From Lacihabitans sp. LS3-19 (GTDB taxonomy: Bacteria; Bacteroidota; Bacteroidia; Cytophagales; Spirosomataceae): DNA of 64,000 nucleotides. Of the stretch, positions 54,488 to 62,720 are shown one piece after another. The stretch is from NCBI RefSeq assembly GCF_024343575.1, contig NZ_RJUA01000127.1, positions 310,001 through 374,000 of the forward strand. Direction: 5' to 3'. The translations under genes were made by a program, and so were the position numbers. Every line of letters begins with the position of its first letter. Position 1 is the first letter of the stretch. The notes beneath the pieces are model-generated. The model saw only the letters and a list, made by a program, of their open reading frames with translations. It did not search any database and was not told the origin of the DNA.

Positions 54488-55060
54488 ATGAAACCTTTAA
54501 AAAATGTTTCCAGAATACTAATTGCAGCCGGTTCGTTATTACTTATCGCTACGTTTTTTTTGCCGATTTGGAAGATAGACCTCTGGGCTCCTCAATACCC
54601 TGAAGGCCTTTCGATGCAAATTTGGCTGTATAAACTGACCGGGCAAGTAGAAATAATAAACGGTTTGAATCATTATATTGGAATGGCTCATATCAAAGAA
54701 GAGATGTTTCCTGAGTTTAAAATTTTGCCCTATTTTGTAGCTGGAATAATAATACTTGGCTTAATCACGGCTTTCCTAAAAAACAGAAAAATTCTGATTG
54801 GATATCTGTTAGTTTTAGTTTTGGCTGGATGTGCTGCATTATACGACTACTGGAAATGGGGATACGAATACGGCCATAATCTTTCAGACGAAGCTGCCAT
54901 AAAAGTGCCGGGAATGACCTACCAACCCCCGCTAATTGGCTACAAAGAGTTGCTCAATTTTGGTGCATATTCAGTACCAGATATAGGAGGATGGATGTTT
55001 GTGGTCTTGGGAGCCATATTAATTGGGGTTTTATTTTTTGAAACAAAAACCAACAAATGA
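54488..55060 (+). CDS. nos-operon membrane protein (four helices, unknown role)
   Basis: 190 residues from ATG 54488 (a TTG one codon earlier is also open). Four membrane helices: ILIAAGSLLLIATFFLPIW, PYFVAGIIILGLITAF, GYLLVLVLAGCAALYDYW, MFVVLGAILIGVLFF. Many clade II nos clusters carry an uncharacterised membrane gene after nosZ, and this fills that slot. It stops 1 bp before the nosL start. A role in electron supply or assembly is inference. Confidence 0.75.
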   Translation: MKPLKNVSRILIAAGSLLLIATFFLPIWKIDLWAPQYPEGLSMQIWLYKLTGQVEIINGLNHYIGMAHIKEEMFPEFKILPYFVAGIIILGLITAFLKNRKILIGYLLVLVLAGCAALYDYWKWGYEYGHNLSDEAAIKVPGMTYQPPLIGYKELLNFGAYSVPDIGGWMFVVLGAILIGVLFFETKTNK

Positions 55061-55061
55061 T

Positions 55062-55493
55062 ATGAGATACCTTCTTTTTATTGTTTTTATATGGTTTGCA
55101 AGCTCTTGCAACATAGAACCTCAGCCTATAAAATACACAAGCGATCCTTGTCAATTTTGCAAAATGACAATCATGAAACCTGGCTTTGCATGTGAGTTGG
55201 TAAATTCTAAAGGTAAAAATTTCAAATTTGATGATATTTCCTGCCTCATAAAATACATGAAAATTGAAGGCACAAGTCAATCAGATTATGAATTCATAGT
55301 AGTAAACCAGTTTCAAAAGGAAGAGTTTATAGATGCTAAAGAAGGACTATACCTACAATCTGAAAATTTCAAAAGCCCTATGAGAGGAGACATCGCTGCC
55401 TTTAAAAACTCACCCATCCAAATAGATATTTCTGACTACGAGGTTGATTTGAAAAAGGTCTTAACATGGGAGGAAATATTTGATCTATTTTAA
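55062..55493 (+). CDS. nosL: NosL copper chaperone lipoprotein
   Basis: 143 residues from ATG 55062; a longer frame from 55023 overlaps the previous gene and spoils the signal. Lipoprotein signal IVFIWFASSC (Cys 16). SDPCQFCKMTIMK holds C30, C33 and M35, the NosL copper-binding pattern, and FDDISCLIKYMK is also typical. NosL delivers Cu(I) for CuZ assembly via NosDFY. It ends 10 bp before nosD. Confidence 0.92.
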   Translation: MRYLLFIVFIWFASSCNIEPQPIKYTSDPCQFCKMTIMKPGFACELVNSKGKNFKFDDISCLIKYMKIEGTSQSDYEFIVVNQFQKEEFIDAKEGLYLQSENFKSPMRGDIAAFKNSPIQIDISDYEVDLKKVLTWEEIFDLF

Positions 55494-55503
55494 TTTCAAA
55501 AAA

Positions 55504-56778
55504 ATGCATTTTCAAAAAACATATCATTTGTATTTTAAATCAGTATTGCTGAAAGTTTTATTACTTATATGCTTGGTTGTTTCTAATATTTTTGCAAAAA
55601 AAATTAATGTAAAAAACAAAAGTGAGCTTTTAAAAGCTATTCAAGAATGTTCAGATGGCGATATAATAATGGTTTCGAAAGGAAGGTATGAGATTAACAA
55701 TCTTACTATAAACAAATCAATACAATTGCTGGGCATCGGACTCCCGATTTTTGACGGTAAAAATAAAGGAGAGATATTGGCAATAAAAGCTTCAAACGTA
55801 ATCATAAAAGATTTAAGATTTGAGCATGTTGGTGTAACCAGTTCTATTGATTGGGCCGCTATAAAAGTTATTGAAGCTTCAAATGTCCAAATAATTGAAA
55901 ATCAAATATTCGATAGTTTTTTCGGGATATATTTATCTGCTTCACAAAATTGCCTAATCAAAAACAACCAAATAAAAGGATCTCCACAAAACGAACAAAA
56001 TACCGGCAATGGTTTTCATGCCTGGAAATGCGACAAAATACGAGTAGAAAACAATACCGTAGAAGGCCACAGAGATGGGTTTTACTTTGAATTTGTAACA
56101 AACTCTGAAGTTACCAACAACTTGAGCTTTCACAATATACGCTATGGCTTGCATTTTATGTTTTCGCACAAAAACAATTATTCATACAATACTTTTGACA
56201 ACAACGGTGCTGGAGTGGCAGTAATGTATACAAAAATGGTGACGATGAAACATAATGTTTTTAAAAACAACTGGGGAAGTTCCTCTTATGGTATATTATT
56301 AAAAGACATTACAGATAGCGAAATGGAAAACAATGTGTTTGAAAACAATACTATGGGAATATTAATGGAAGGCTGTAATAGGTTTGTAATTAAGCAAAAT
56401 GATTTCACAAAAAACGGAGTTGCAATAAGGATGCAAGCCAATTGTGAGTCAAACGAACTAACAGAAAACAACTTCAAAAACAATACTTTCGACATGGCAA
56501 CAAACGGCACTGTAGTGTCTAATACACTAAACAATAACTATTGGGATAAATACGACGGCTATGACCTAAACAAAGACGGCATCGGAGATTATGCTTACAG
56601 ACCGATTAGTTTATTTTCTACTTTAATAGAGCGAATGCCCCAAACAATGATGCTTTTGAGAAGTTTTACAGCAACACTTTTAGATAAAATAGAAAAAGTG
56701 CTGCCAAGCTTCACACCAGAAAACCTCAAGGACATCAATCCAAAAATGAACCCTTTTCTAAATTTTGAAAGAGCATAA
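55504..56778 (+). CDS. nosD: NosD periplasmic copper-insertion protein
   Basis: 424 residues from ATG 55504. Signal peptide SVLLKVLLLICLVVSNIFA. The body is a right-handed parallel beta-helix with repeated rungs (NVQIIENQIFDSFFGIYLS, NCLIKNNQIKG, NSEVTNNLSFHNIRYGLHF) of the CASH/NosD family, ending NNYWDKYDGYDLNKDGIGD. NosD works with the NosFY transporter in maturation of the NosZ copper sites. Confidence 0.93.
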   Translation: MHFQKTYHLYFKSVLLKVLLLICLVVSNIFAKKINVKNKSELLKAIQECSDGDIIMVSKGRYEINNLTINKSIQLLGIGLPIFDGKNKGEILAIKASNVIIKDLRFEHVGVTSSIDWAAIKVIEASNVQIIENQIFDSFFGIYLSASQNCLIKNNQIKGSPQNEQNTGNGFHAWKCDKIRVENNTVEGHRDGFYFEFVTNSEVTNNLSFHNIRYGLHFMFSHKNNYSYNTFDNNGAGVAVMYTKMVTMKHNVFKNNWGSSSYGILLKDITDSEMENNVFENNTMGILMEGCNRFVIKQNDFTKNGVAIRMQANCESNELTENNFKNNTFDMATNGTVVSNTLNNNYWDKYDGYDLNKDGIGDYAYRPISLFSTLIERMPQTMMLLRSFTATLLDKIEKVLPSFTPENLKDINPKMNPFLNFERA

Positions 56779-56782
56779 AACC

Positions 56783-57538
56783 ATGATAAGATTTGAAAAT
56801 ATTTACAAAAAATTCGGGAAACTTGAAGTTCTAAATGATATAAGCATAAGGTTTGACATCGGGCAATCGATTGCGATAGTAGGCCCAAATGGTTCTGGTA
56901 AAACGACCCTTATTAAAATCTTACTTGGGATGGTTTTACCAGATAAAGGCAAGCTTTTTTTCGAAGATAAAAATATATTTCAAACTCATGCATACAGAGG
57001 CAACATTGGCTATATGCCACAAATCAGCCGCTATCCACCCAATTTAAAAATAAGGCAATTGATAGAAATGATGACCGAAATTAGAAAATCCGAAGGCTGG
57101 AATGGAGACATTGATGAGGATTTGTATGAGGCATTTGAACTAGATAAAATAAAAAACAAACCAATGGGAACTCTCAGTGGCGGAACTAGTCAAAAAGTAG
57201 GTGCGGCCTTGGCTTTTAGATTTAACCCTAAAGTCCTAATTCTAGACGAGCCTACAGCAGGATTAGATCCGATAGCGGCAGAGATATTAAAGGATAAAAT
57301 ACAAAAAGAAAGAGCAAAAGGTAAACTTGTTATTATTACCTCTCATATAGTGTCAGACCTAGAGGAACTCACCGATTATATGCTTTATATGCAAGAAACC
57401 AGGGTTCATTTCTTCAAAAAAATAGATGATTTAAAAGATCAATACGGTGGCGAAAAATTAGGTAAAATCATAGCCTTCTTAATGAAAAAAAAAGCTTATA
57501 ACACATTAGAAACAATTTTAAGTAAGGTAAAACAATGA
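56783..57538 (+). CDS. nosF: NosF ABC transporter ATPase
   Basis: 251 residues from ATG 56783 (a TTG six codons earlier overlaps nosD). Single ABC domain: Walker A VGPNGSGKTTLIKI, signature TLSGGTSQKVGAAL, Walker B VLILDEPTAGLDPIA and the His switch ITSHIVSD. It pairs with NosY to energise copper-site maturation through NosD. It overlaps nosY by 4 bp. Confidence 0.93.
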   Translation: MIRFENIYKKFGKLEVLNDISIRFDIGQSIAIVGPNGSGKTTLIKILLGMVLPDKGKLFFEDKNIFQTHAYRGNIGYMPQISRYPPNLKIRQLIEMMTEIRKSEGWNGDIDEDLYEAFELDKIKNKPMGTLSGGTSQKVGAALAFRFNPKVLILDEPTAGLDPIAAEILKDKIQKERAKGKLVIITSHIVSDLEELTDYMLYMQETRVHFFKKIDDLKDQYGGEKLGKIIAFLMKKKAYNTLETILSKVKQ

Positions 57539-58302
57539 GAAAAGTGCTTAAATACGTATTATATGATATTCTAAGAAATAAATTTCTTTTAGGATATACG
57601 ATATTGTTATTGATTTTGAGTGGAGCTTTTTTTGGTTTTGAAGTTGACCCTGGAAAAGGAATAATCAGTATTTTAAACATCAACTTGATAGTGATTCCGT
57701 TGGTAAGTATTGTTTTCTCCACCACTCACTTTTACAATTCTTATGAATATCTTGAATTGCTCTCAGCACAACCACTGTCTAGAAAAACCATTTTCTTTAG
57801 TCAATACCTAGGCGTCAGCATTACGCTTATTTTGGCATTTTTGGTTGGAGTTGGCTTACCAGTAATAATTTACAACGGAGACTCATCTGGAATAAGGGTC
57901 ATTTTAACAGGAATATTGTTAACATTGGTCTATGTATCCTTGGCTTTTTTGGCGGCAGTATTTACCCGAGACAAAGCAAAAGGTATAGGATTATCATTGG
58001 TAATATGGTTTTACTTTTCATTGGTATATGATAGCCTTGTTTTAGCACTTTTTCTCAATCTAAGCGACTATCCAATGGAAAAAATAACCGTGCTTTTTTC
58101 GCTACTAAATCCAAGCGACCTTGCCAGAATATTGGTATTAATTAAACTTGACGTCTCTGCACTCATGGGAATAACCGGAGCGGTTTTTCAAGATTTTTTT
58201 GGATCTACCAATGGACTTTTAATATCTTTTTTAGCTCTAATTTCCTGGTTTTTAGTGCCTTTAATTGCATCTTTTCGAATATTTAACAAAAAAGATTTAT
58301 AA
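57535..58302 (+). CDS. nosY: NosY ABC transporter permease
   Basis: 255 residues, about six membrane helices (LLGYTILLLILSGAFFGFE, ILALFLNLSDYP region, LLISFLALISWFLVPLI). THFYNSYEYLELLSAQPLSR matches the NosY/ABC-2 family loop. Starts with ATG overlapping the nosF stop (ATGA), so the two are coupled. Last core maturation gene of the operon; a fasciclin lipoprotein gene follows. Confidence 0.92.
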   Translation: MRKVLKYVLYDILRNKFLLGYTILLLILSGAFFGFEVDPGKGIISILNINLIVIPLVSIVFSTTHFYNSYEYLELLSAQPLSRKTIFFSQYLGVSITLILAFLVGVGLPVIIYNGDSSGIRVILTGILLTLVYVSLAFLAAVFTRDKAKGIGLSLVIWFYFSLVYDSLVLALFLNLSDYPMEKITVLFSLLNPSDLARILVLIKLDVSALMGITGAVFQDFFGSTNGLLISFLALISWFLVPLIASFRIFNKKDL

Positions 58303-58335
58303 AAAAATAATTTTAAATTTAAACCAAATACAAAA

Positions 58336-58875
58336 ATGAAGGAAATAGTGATTTCTCTCTTATTCGCAAGCGTCTTATGTGCTTGTCAATCATCTCAAGA
58401 AACTACCGAAACCACTGATGCCGTTGCAGTAAGTGCGGGTCAAGAAGCAGTGGTAGACGATGTCTCACAGAAAGATGTGGTGAAAGTGGCGGTTGGTTCG
58501 GCTGACCATACTACATTGGTAGCGGCGGTAAAAGCCGCAGATCTTGTTACATCTTTATCCAATGCTGGCCCCTTTACGGTCTTTGCACCAACCAATGCAG
58601 CTTTTGACAAACTACCAAAAGGAACAGTTGAAGATCTATTAAAAACCGAAAATAAAAGCAAATTGGAAACTATTCTTCAACATCATGTGATGACCTCGGC
58701 ATTAGCAGCAGACTTCTTCCAAGATGGACAAACAATGGGAATGGTTGACGGAACAAATGTGACTTTTACAGTGAAAGATGATGGAACCTATATTGATGGA
58801 AATAAAATACTTGGTTCTGTAAAAGCATCCAATGGTTGGGTTCATGTTATAGATACAGTTTTGTTGCCTAAATAA
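58336..58875 (+). CDS. fasciclin (FAS1) domain lipoprotein
   Basis: 179 residues, lipoprotein (FASVLCAC, Cys 17). After a Thr/Glu-rich linker, one FAS1 domain: TTLVAAVKAADLVTSLSNAG, FTVFAPTNAAFDKLP, LETILQHHVMTSALAADF, SNGWVHVIDTVLLPK. FAS1 lipoproteins mediate protein or surface contacts; some in bacteria accompany redox or copper genes. Located 33 bp after nosY and before a terminator, it is probably the last gene of the nos operon. Confidence 0.88.
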   Translation: MKEIVISLLFASVLCACQSSQETTETTDAVAVSAGQEAVVDDVSQKDVVKVAVGSADHTTLVAAVKAADLVTSLSNAGPFTVFAPTNAAFDKLPKGTVEDLLKTENKSKLETILQHHVMTSALAADFFQDGQTMGMVDGTNVTFTVKDDGTYIDGNKILGSVKASNGWVHVIDTVLLPK

Positions 58876-58881
58876 AAATCA

Positions 58882-58918
58882 AAAAGCCAAAGGGATATTA
58901 ATAATTTCTTTGGCTTTT
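58882..58918 (+). terminator. rho-independent terminator of the nos operon
   Basis: AAAAGCCAAAG (58882-58892) and CTTTGGCTTTT (58908-58918) form an 11-bp stem just after the fasciclin gene. Confidence 0.8.
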
Positions 58919-58944
58919 CAAAATTTTTAAAAAAATACAATTTT

Positions 58945-58958
58945 ATGATATTTATCAA
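58945..58958 (+). promoter_or_regulatory. FNR/CRP-like box
   Basis: ATGATATTTATCAA, one mismatch from a perfect dyad. With its flanks it shares 17 of 19 bases with the site at 51835 (TTTTATGATATCTATCATT versus TTTTATGATATTTATCAAT). It is 22 nt before a perfect TAnnTTTG element. Confidence 0.65.
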
Positions 58959-58980
58959 TACAATTTTTAAATTCTCAAAT

Positions 58981-58988
58981 TACATTTG
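58981..58988 (+). promoter_or_regulatory. TAnnTTTG promoter of the 130-aa gene
   Basis: TACATTTG is a full match to the -7 consensus. It ends only 8 bp before the ATG at 58997, so the transcript may be leaderless or nearly so. The FNR-like box 22 nt upstream replaces a -33 element, as expected for an activated promoter. Confidence 0.6.
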
Positions 58989-58996
58989 CACTGAAG

Positions 58997-59389
58997 ATGG
59001 AATTAGTTAAAAAAATAACAGGAGCGATACTTTTTGTCACCATAGCATTTAAGATGTTTATGGCTCCGATTATTTTTGCGAACTACGAACTCCGTAAAGA
59101 CTTTATAATCAAGAACTATTGCGTTAACAAAAACCGACCAGAGCTTCATTGTGATGGTAAATGTTATCTTGCAAAACAGCTAAAAAAGGCAGAACAAGAA
59201 GACCAAAAACAAGCAACTGGAAATTTCATTTCAAAACTACTTTCGTTTGAAAGTGAAATCAAAACCAATCTTTTTGCCAATTATTTTGCTAAAAAAGCTT
59301 TTACAGAAAAAGAAAATTCTAATTTTCAATATAAAGAATCATTCTCTTTGATTCAAGCTTTTTCGTTTTTTCATCCTCCGCAGGTATAA
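58997..59389 (+). CDS. small membrane protein with CxnCxxxC motif, unknown function
   Basis: 130 residues. One N-terminal membrane helix or uncleaved signal (ITGAILFVTIAFKMFMAPII) is followed by NYCVNKNRPELHCDGKCYLA with Cys 42, 52 and 56, then a Lys/Glu-rich helical part. I recall similar short proteins in Bacteroidota with no assigned role. The cysteines on the exported side could bind copper or haem; position between nosZ-maturation genes and an MbnP/MbnH pair, and the FNR-like promoter, support a copper or anaerobic role. This is inference. Confidence 0.65.
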   Translation: MELVKKITGAILFVTIAFKMFMAPIIFANYELRKDFIIKNYCVNKNRPELHCDGKCYLAKQLKKAEQEDQKQATGNFISKLLSFESEIKTNLFANYFAKKAFTEKENSNFQYKESFSLIQAFSFFHPPQV

Positions 59390-59514
59390 ATACTTCTCCT
59401 TTTATTATTTTCTTCCGAAATCAATTTTATGGTGATTCGTCATTTTATTTGGTTTTGGCCTTGGAATGCGTATTTCCAGGAAAATCGTAATTAATATTAA
59501 TATCTTTTAAAAAA

Positions 59515-60306
59515 ATGAAAAAATTATCTATCGCCCTAGTAATGGGTATTTCTATATTCTTTGCAGCATGTGAAAAATCAGACAGCATCGGTCCAAATGA
59601 CAAAAACGACTTGAGCATGTATTTCGAAAACATGGTAGGTACCGAACCTATTACTTTAGGTACTAAAACCTATACAAGCGGTGCAGGCGAAGACTTTACC
59701 ATAACTACCTTGAACTATTTCATCAGCAATATTTCTATCAAAAAAAGAGACGGAACTGAGTTGAAATTTGCTGATCAATATTTTTTAGTAAAAGAAACAG
59801 ATGAAAACAGCAAAACCATCACGCTTAAAGACGTACCTGCTGGAGATTATTCTTCTATATCTTTTATGGTTGGTGTGGACAGTGCTAAATCTGTATCGGA
59901 TGTATCACAAAGAACTGGTGTTTTGGATCCTGCATCGTATGGTACTGACAATATGTATTGGTCTTGGAACTCAGGCTATATTTTCTTCAAAATGGAAGGT
60001 ACATCCACAAAATCTACAGGAGCCGGAAATGGATACAAACTACATATTGGAGGATTTGGTGGCATGTCTGCAAAAACAGCGAATAACCTTAGAACAATCA
60101 CTTTGCCGTTTGGAACTGATGCTGCTCAAGTAAGAAAAAACATTGCTCCTGAGATTCATCTTGGAATTGATGTTCTTAAAGTATTTGGTTCAAACGTGAA
60201 AATTGCCGACAAAAACGAAATAATGAACCCCACTTTGGGTATTCCTGTGGCTGATAATTACAAAAACATGTTTGATGTGGAACACATCCACAACGACGCA
60301 ATGTAA
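59515..60306 (+). CDS. MbnP-like copper-associated lipoprotein
   Basis: 263 residues, lipoprotein (SIFFAAC, Cys 19). The MbnP family is seen from LSMYFENMVGTEPITLGTKT, LNYFISNISIKKRDGTEL, NMYWSWNSGYIFFKMEGTS and the His-containing end FDVEHIHNDAM. In studied members a partner di-haem enzyme (MbnH) converts a Trp to kynurenine to create a copper site; several Trp are present in the YWSWN segment. The next gene is such an enzyme, 6 bp downstream. Confidence 0.85.
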   Translation: MKKLSIALVMGISIFFAACEKSDSIGPNDKNDLSMYFENMVGTEPITLGTKTYTSGAGEDFTITTLNYFISNISIKKRDGTELKFADQYFLVKETDENSKTITLKDVPAGDYSSISFMVGVDSAKSVSDVSQRTGVLDPASYGTDNMYWSWNSGYIFFKMEGTSTKSTGAGNGYKLHIGGFGGMSAKTANNLRTITLPFGTDAAQVRKNIAPEIHLGIDVLKVFGSNVKIADKNEIMNPTLGIPVADNYKNMFDVEHIHNDAM

Positions 60307-60312
60307 TTTAGC

Positions 60313-61362
60313 ATGAAAAAGAGAATCGGAATTGTACTTGGTTTGACATTAGGACTGTGGTCGTGTTCGGAAAAAATTGAAACCGAACCAGAAGCTGTAG
60401 AAAAGCCATTGTTTGAAATACCAAGTACTTTTCCAACTCCTACTTACAATATGGCCTCTAATCCGATAACGGAGGATGGGTTTGTACTTGGTAAGAAAAT
60501 TTTCTTTGATGGAAAACTTTCGCGGGATGGAACAATCTCCTGTGCAGAATGCCACAACCAAGTGTATGCATTTACGCATCATGGCCACGCCATAAGCCAC
60601 GGACTTGACGGTCTGGTCGGAATCAGAAATGCCCCTACATTGGTAAATCTTGCTTGGCAAAATACATTTTTCTGGGATGGAGGAGTTTTTGACTTGGACT
60701 TATTTTCATTAGCTCCTATCGAAAATCATGTAGAAATGGATGAGAAAATTGGCAATGTTTTAGACAAACTTAGAAATGACAAAGATTATCCGGGTTTATT
60801 CAAAAAGGCATTTGGCACAGAAGATATTACTACAGAAAGATTTCTAAAATCCTTGTCTCAGTTTATGCTGACTTTGATTTCAGCCAATTCAAGATACGAT
60901 AAATACATTGCCGGCAAGGAGCCATTTACTTCAGAAGAAACAGAAGGTTTAAGACTTTTCAAAGAGAAAGGATGTGTTACTTGTCATCCTGAGCCATTGT
61001 TTACCGACCATAGCTTTAAGTCAAATGGCTTGCCTACTGACTTTTACAGAAATTTTATTGACTACGGTAGGTTCAGGATAACAGAATTGGATGTGGACAA
61101 AAACAAATTTAAGGTTCCAAGTCTAAGAAATATCGAATACACTTTCCCTTACATGCACGATGGCCGTTTCAATGGCCTTGATGAAGTTCTTGACCATTAT
61201 TCTGACGGAATGGCGGATTTAGAAAATCTCGACCCAATATTCAAGAAAACCACAAAAATAGGTGTGGCACTTACTGCCAAGGAAAAGTCTCAAATCATTG
61301 CTTTCTTAAAAACCCTTACCGATGAGGGTTTTCTAAAAGATAAGCGGTTTGCGGCTCCTTGA
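60313..61362 (+). CDS. MbnH/MauG-like di-haem cytochrome c peroxidase-family lipoprotein
   Basis: 349 residues, lipoprotein (LGLWSC, Cys 18). Two haem sites: ISCAECHNQ (about residue 77) and GCVTCHPEPLFTDHSF (about 220). IRNAPTLVNLAWQNTFFWDG and VPSLRNIEYTFPYMHDGRF are conserved in the bacterial cytochrome c peroxidase/MauG family. Beside an MbnP gene it is most likely the MbnH enzyme that modifies MbnP for copper binding, and less likely a plain peroxide scavenger. Confidence 0.88.
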   Translation: MKKRIGIVLGLTLGLWSCSEKIETEPEAVEKPLFEIPSTFPTPTYNMASNPITEDGFVLGKKIFFDGKLSRDGTISCAECHNQVYAFTHHGHAISHGLDGLVGIRNAPTLVNLAWQNTFFWDGGVFDLDLFSLAPIENHVEMDEKIGNVLDKLRNDKDYPGLFKKAFGTEDITTERFLKSLSQFMLTLISANSRYDKYIAGKEPFTSEETEGLRLFKEKGCVTCHPEPLFTDHSFKSNGLPTDFYRNFIDYGRFRITELDVDKNKFKVPSLRNIEYTFPYMHDGRFNGLDEVLDHYSDGMADLENLDPIFKKTTKIGVALTAKEKSQIIAFLKTLTDEGFLKDKRFAAP

Positions 61363-61379
61363 TTTAATTTTAAAAAAAA

Positions 61380-61619
61380 ATGAAAAAAATAATTTTAGCA
61401 ATCAGCATTTTGATAAGTATTCAAGCAATAGCTTTACAACAAGAACCAACAAAAAAAAAAACTGAAACTTTGGCCAAAAATGGCACAGATCCAGTTTGCA
61501 AAATGCCAGTAAAAAAAGGCACTAAATTAGTTTCCACCCACAAAGAAAAACAATATGGTTTTTGTAATAAAATGTGCAAGGACCAATTTGACAAACAACC
61601 AGAAAAATTCATAAAATAG
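61380..61619 (+). CDS. small exported YHS-domain protein
   Basis: 79 residues: signal peptide IILAISILISIQAIALQ, then a YHS domain, DPVCKMPVKKGTKLVSTHKE and QYGFCNKMCKDQFDKQPEKF. The three cysteines and Met are typical metal-binding positions of YHS modules found with copper transporters and oxygenases. It lies 17 bp after the di-haem gene and 3 bp before the next, so is part of the copper set. Confidence 0.85.
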   Translation: MKKIILAISILISIQAIALQQEPTKKKTETLAKNGTDPVCKMPVKKGTKLVSTHKEKQYGFCNKMCKDQFDKQPEKFIK

Positions 61620-61622
61620 ATT

Positions 61623-62720
61623 TTGAGAAAAAATAAACTCCTCAGATTAACCTACAGCCTACATAAATGGACAGGCTTGATAACAGGATTCTTTTTGCTG
61701 ATATATGGCCTTAGTGGCTCATTATTGGTTTATAAAGATGCCTTGGAGGAGTATTTTTACCAAAAACCAATTGAGGTAGAGGCAGGCTCTAAGCCGCTTC
61801 CACTAGATAGCCTTTATCATATAATTACTCAAAAATACCCCGCAATTGATGGATTGGCCTGGGTAAATCCCGATGCGGTCAAAAAACTACCCTATCATTT
61901 CAGACTATACCTCAACGATGCCCGTTTGATTTCTTATGATTTAGGAGCATTGACTATCAATCAGTTTACGGGCGAAATTCTGAGCCATGGCAGAGGAGAT
62001 GACCTTGAAGTCGGTTGGATTGAATGGATTTATCAATTACACTTTTCATTACATCTTGGCATACCTGGGGCGGCTCTTACGGCCATTTTTGGACTTACGA
62101 TGTTAATTTCTATCATTACGGGATTCTTGGTTTACCGAAAATACATCGTAAAAGTACTTTCTTTCAAAATCAAGCTCAAAGGTAAAAACTGGAGAATCAT
62201 GTCTTCAGAATGGCACAGAATTATTGGTGTATGGTCATTAGTTTTCAATGCTATCATTTTCTTTACTGGTTTTTGGATGAACCTTTTCGCTTTCGAAAAA
62301 GAATCTTGGGAAAGAGAAACTATTCCTACGACTACCAACACATTGGCAAAAGCATCTTTTGATAAAATGCTGAAAGAAACATACCAAATAAACCCAAATT
62401 TTGAACCTCAATATATATATTTCCCAACCCAAGAAAACAAAAAGTTTAATCTAAGAGGCAAACTAAAAGGTCAGAATGAAATGTTTGCAGGAGGAAATGC
62501 TATAAGATTTGATGCACAAACTGGGAAATTGGTAAGCATTAGTACTTTTGAAACATTGAGATTCTCCGAAAAACTCGAAGCTTTTGTTTTCCCACTACAC
62601 GTAGGCAATTTCGGTGGACATTTTTTAAAAATATTTTATATCATCATCGGTCTTACACCTGGTTTTTTGGCAATTACTGGCTTTTTACTTTGGTGGAGAC
62701 GAAAATCAAAAAGAAAATGA
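61623..62720 (+). CDS. PepSY-associated transmembrane protein
   Basis: 365 residues, TTG start 3 bp after the YHS stop. Four membrane helices: LHKWTGLITGFFLLIYGLSG, AALTAIFGLTMLISIITGFL, IIGVWSLVFNAIIFFTGFWM and IIIGLTPGFLAITGFLLWW, with a PepSY-type periplasmic loop between. Members are often found with TonB receptors and metal (iron, copper) uptake; some act as reductases. The stop overlaps the next gene's ATG (ATGA). Confidence 0.85.
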   Translation: MRKNKLLRLTYSLHKWTGLITGFFLLIYGLSGSLLVYKDALEEYFYQKPIEVEAGSKPLPLDSLYHIITQKYPAIDGLAWVNPDAVKKLPYHFRLYLNDARLISYDLGALTINQFTGEILSHGRGDDLEVGWIEWIYQLHFSLHLGIPGAALTAIFGLTMLISIITGFLVYRKYIVKVLSFKIKLKGKNWRIMSSEWHRIIGVWSLVFNAIIFFTGFWMNLFAFEKESWERETIPTTTNTLAKASFDKMLKETYQINPNFEPQYIYFPTQENKKFNLRGKLKGQNEMFAGGNAIRFDAQTGKLVSISTFETLRFSEKLEAFVFPLHVGNFGGHFLKIFYIIIGLTPGFLAITGFLLWWRRKSKRK

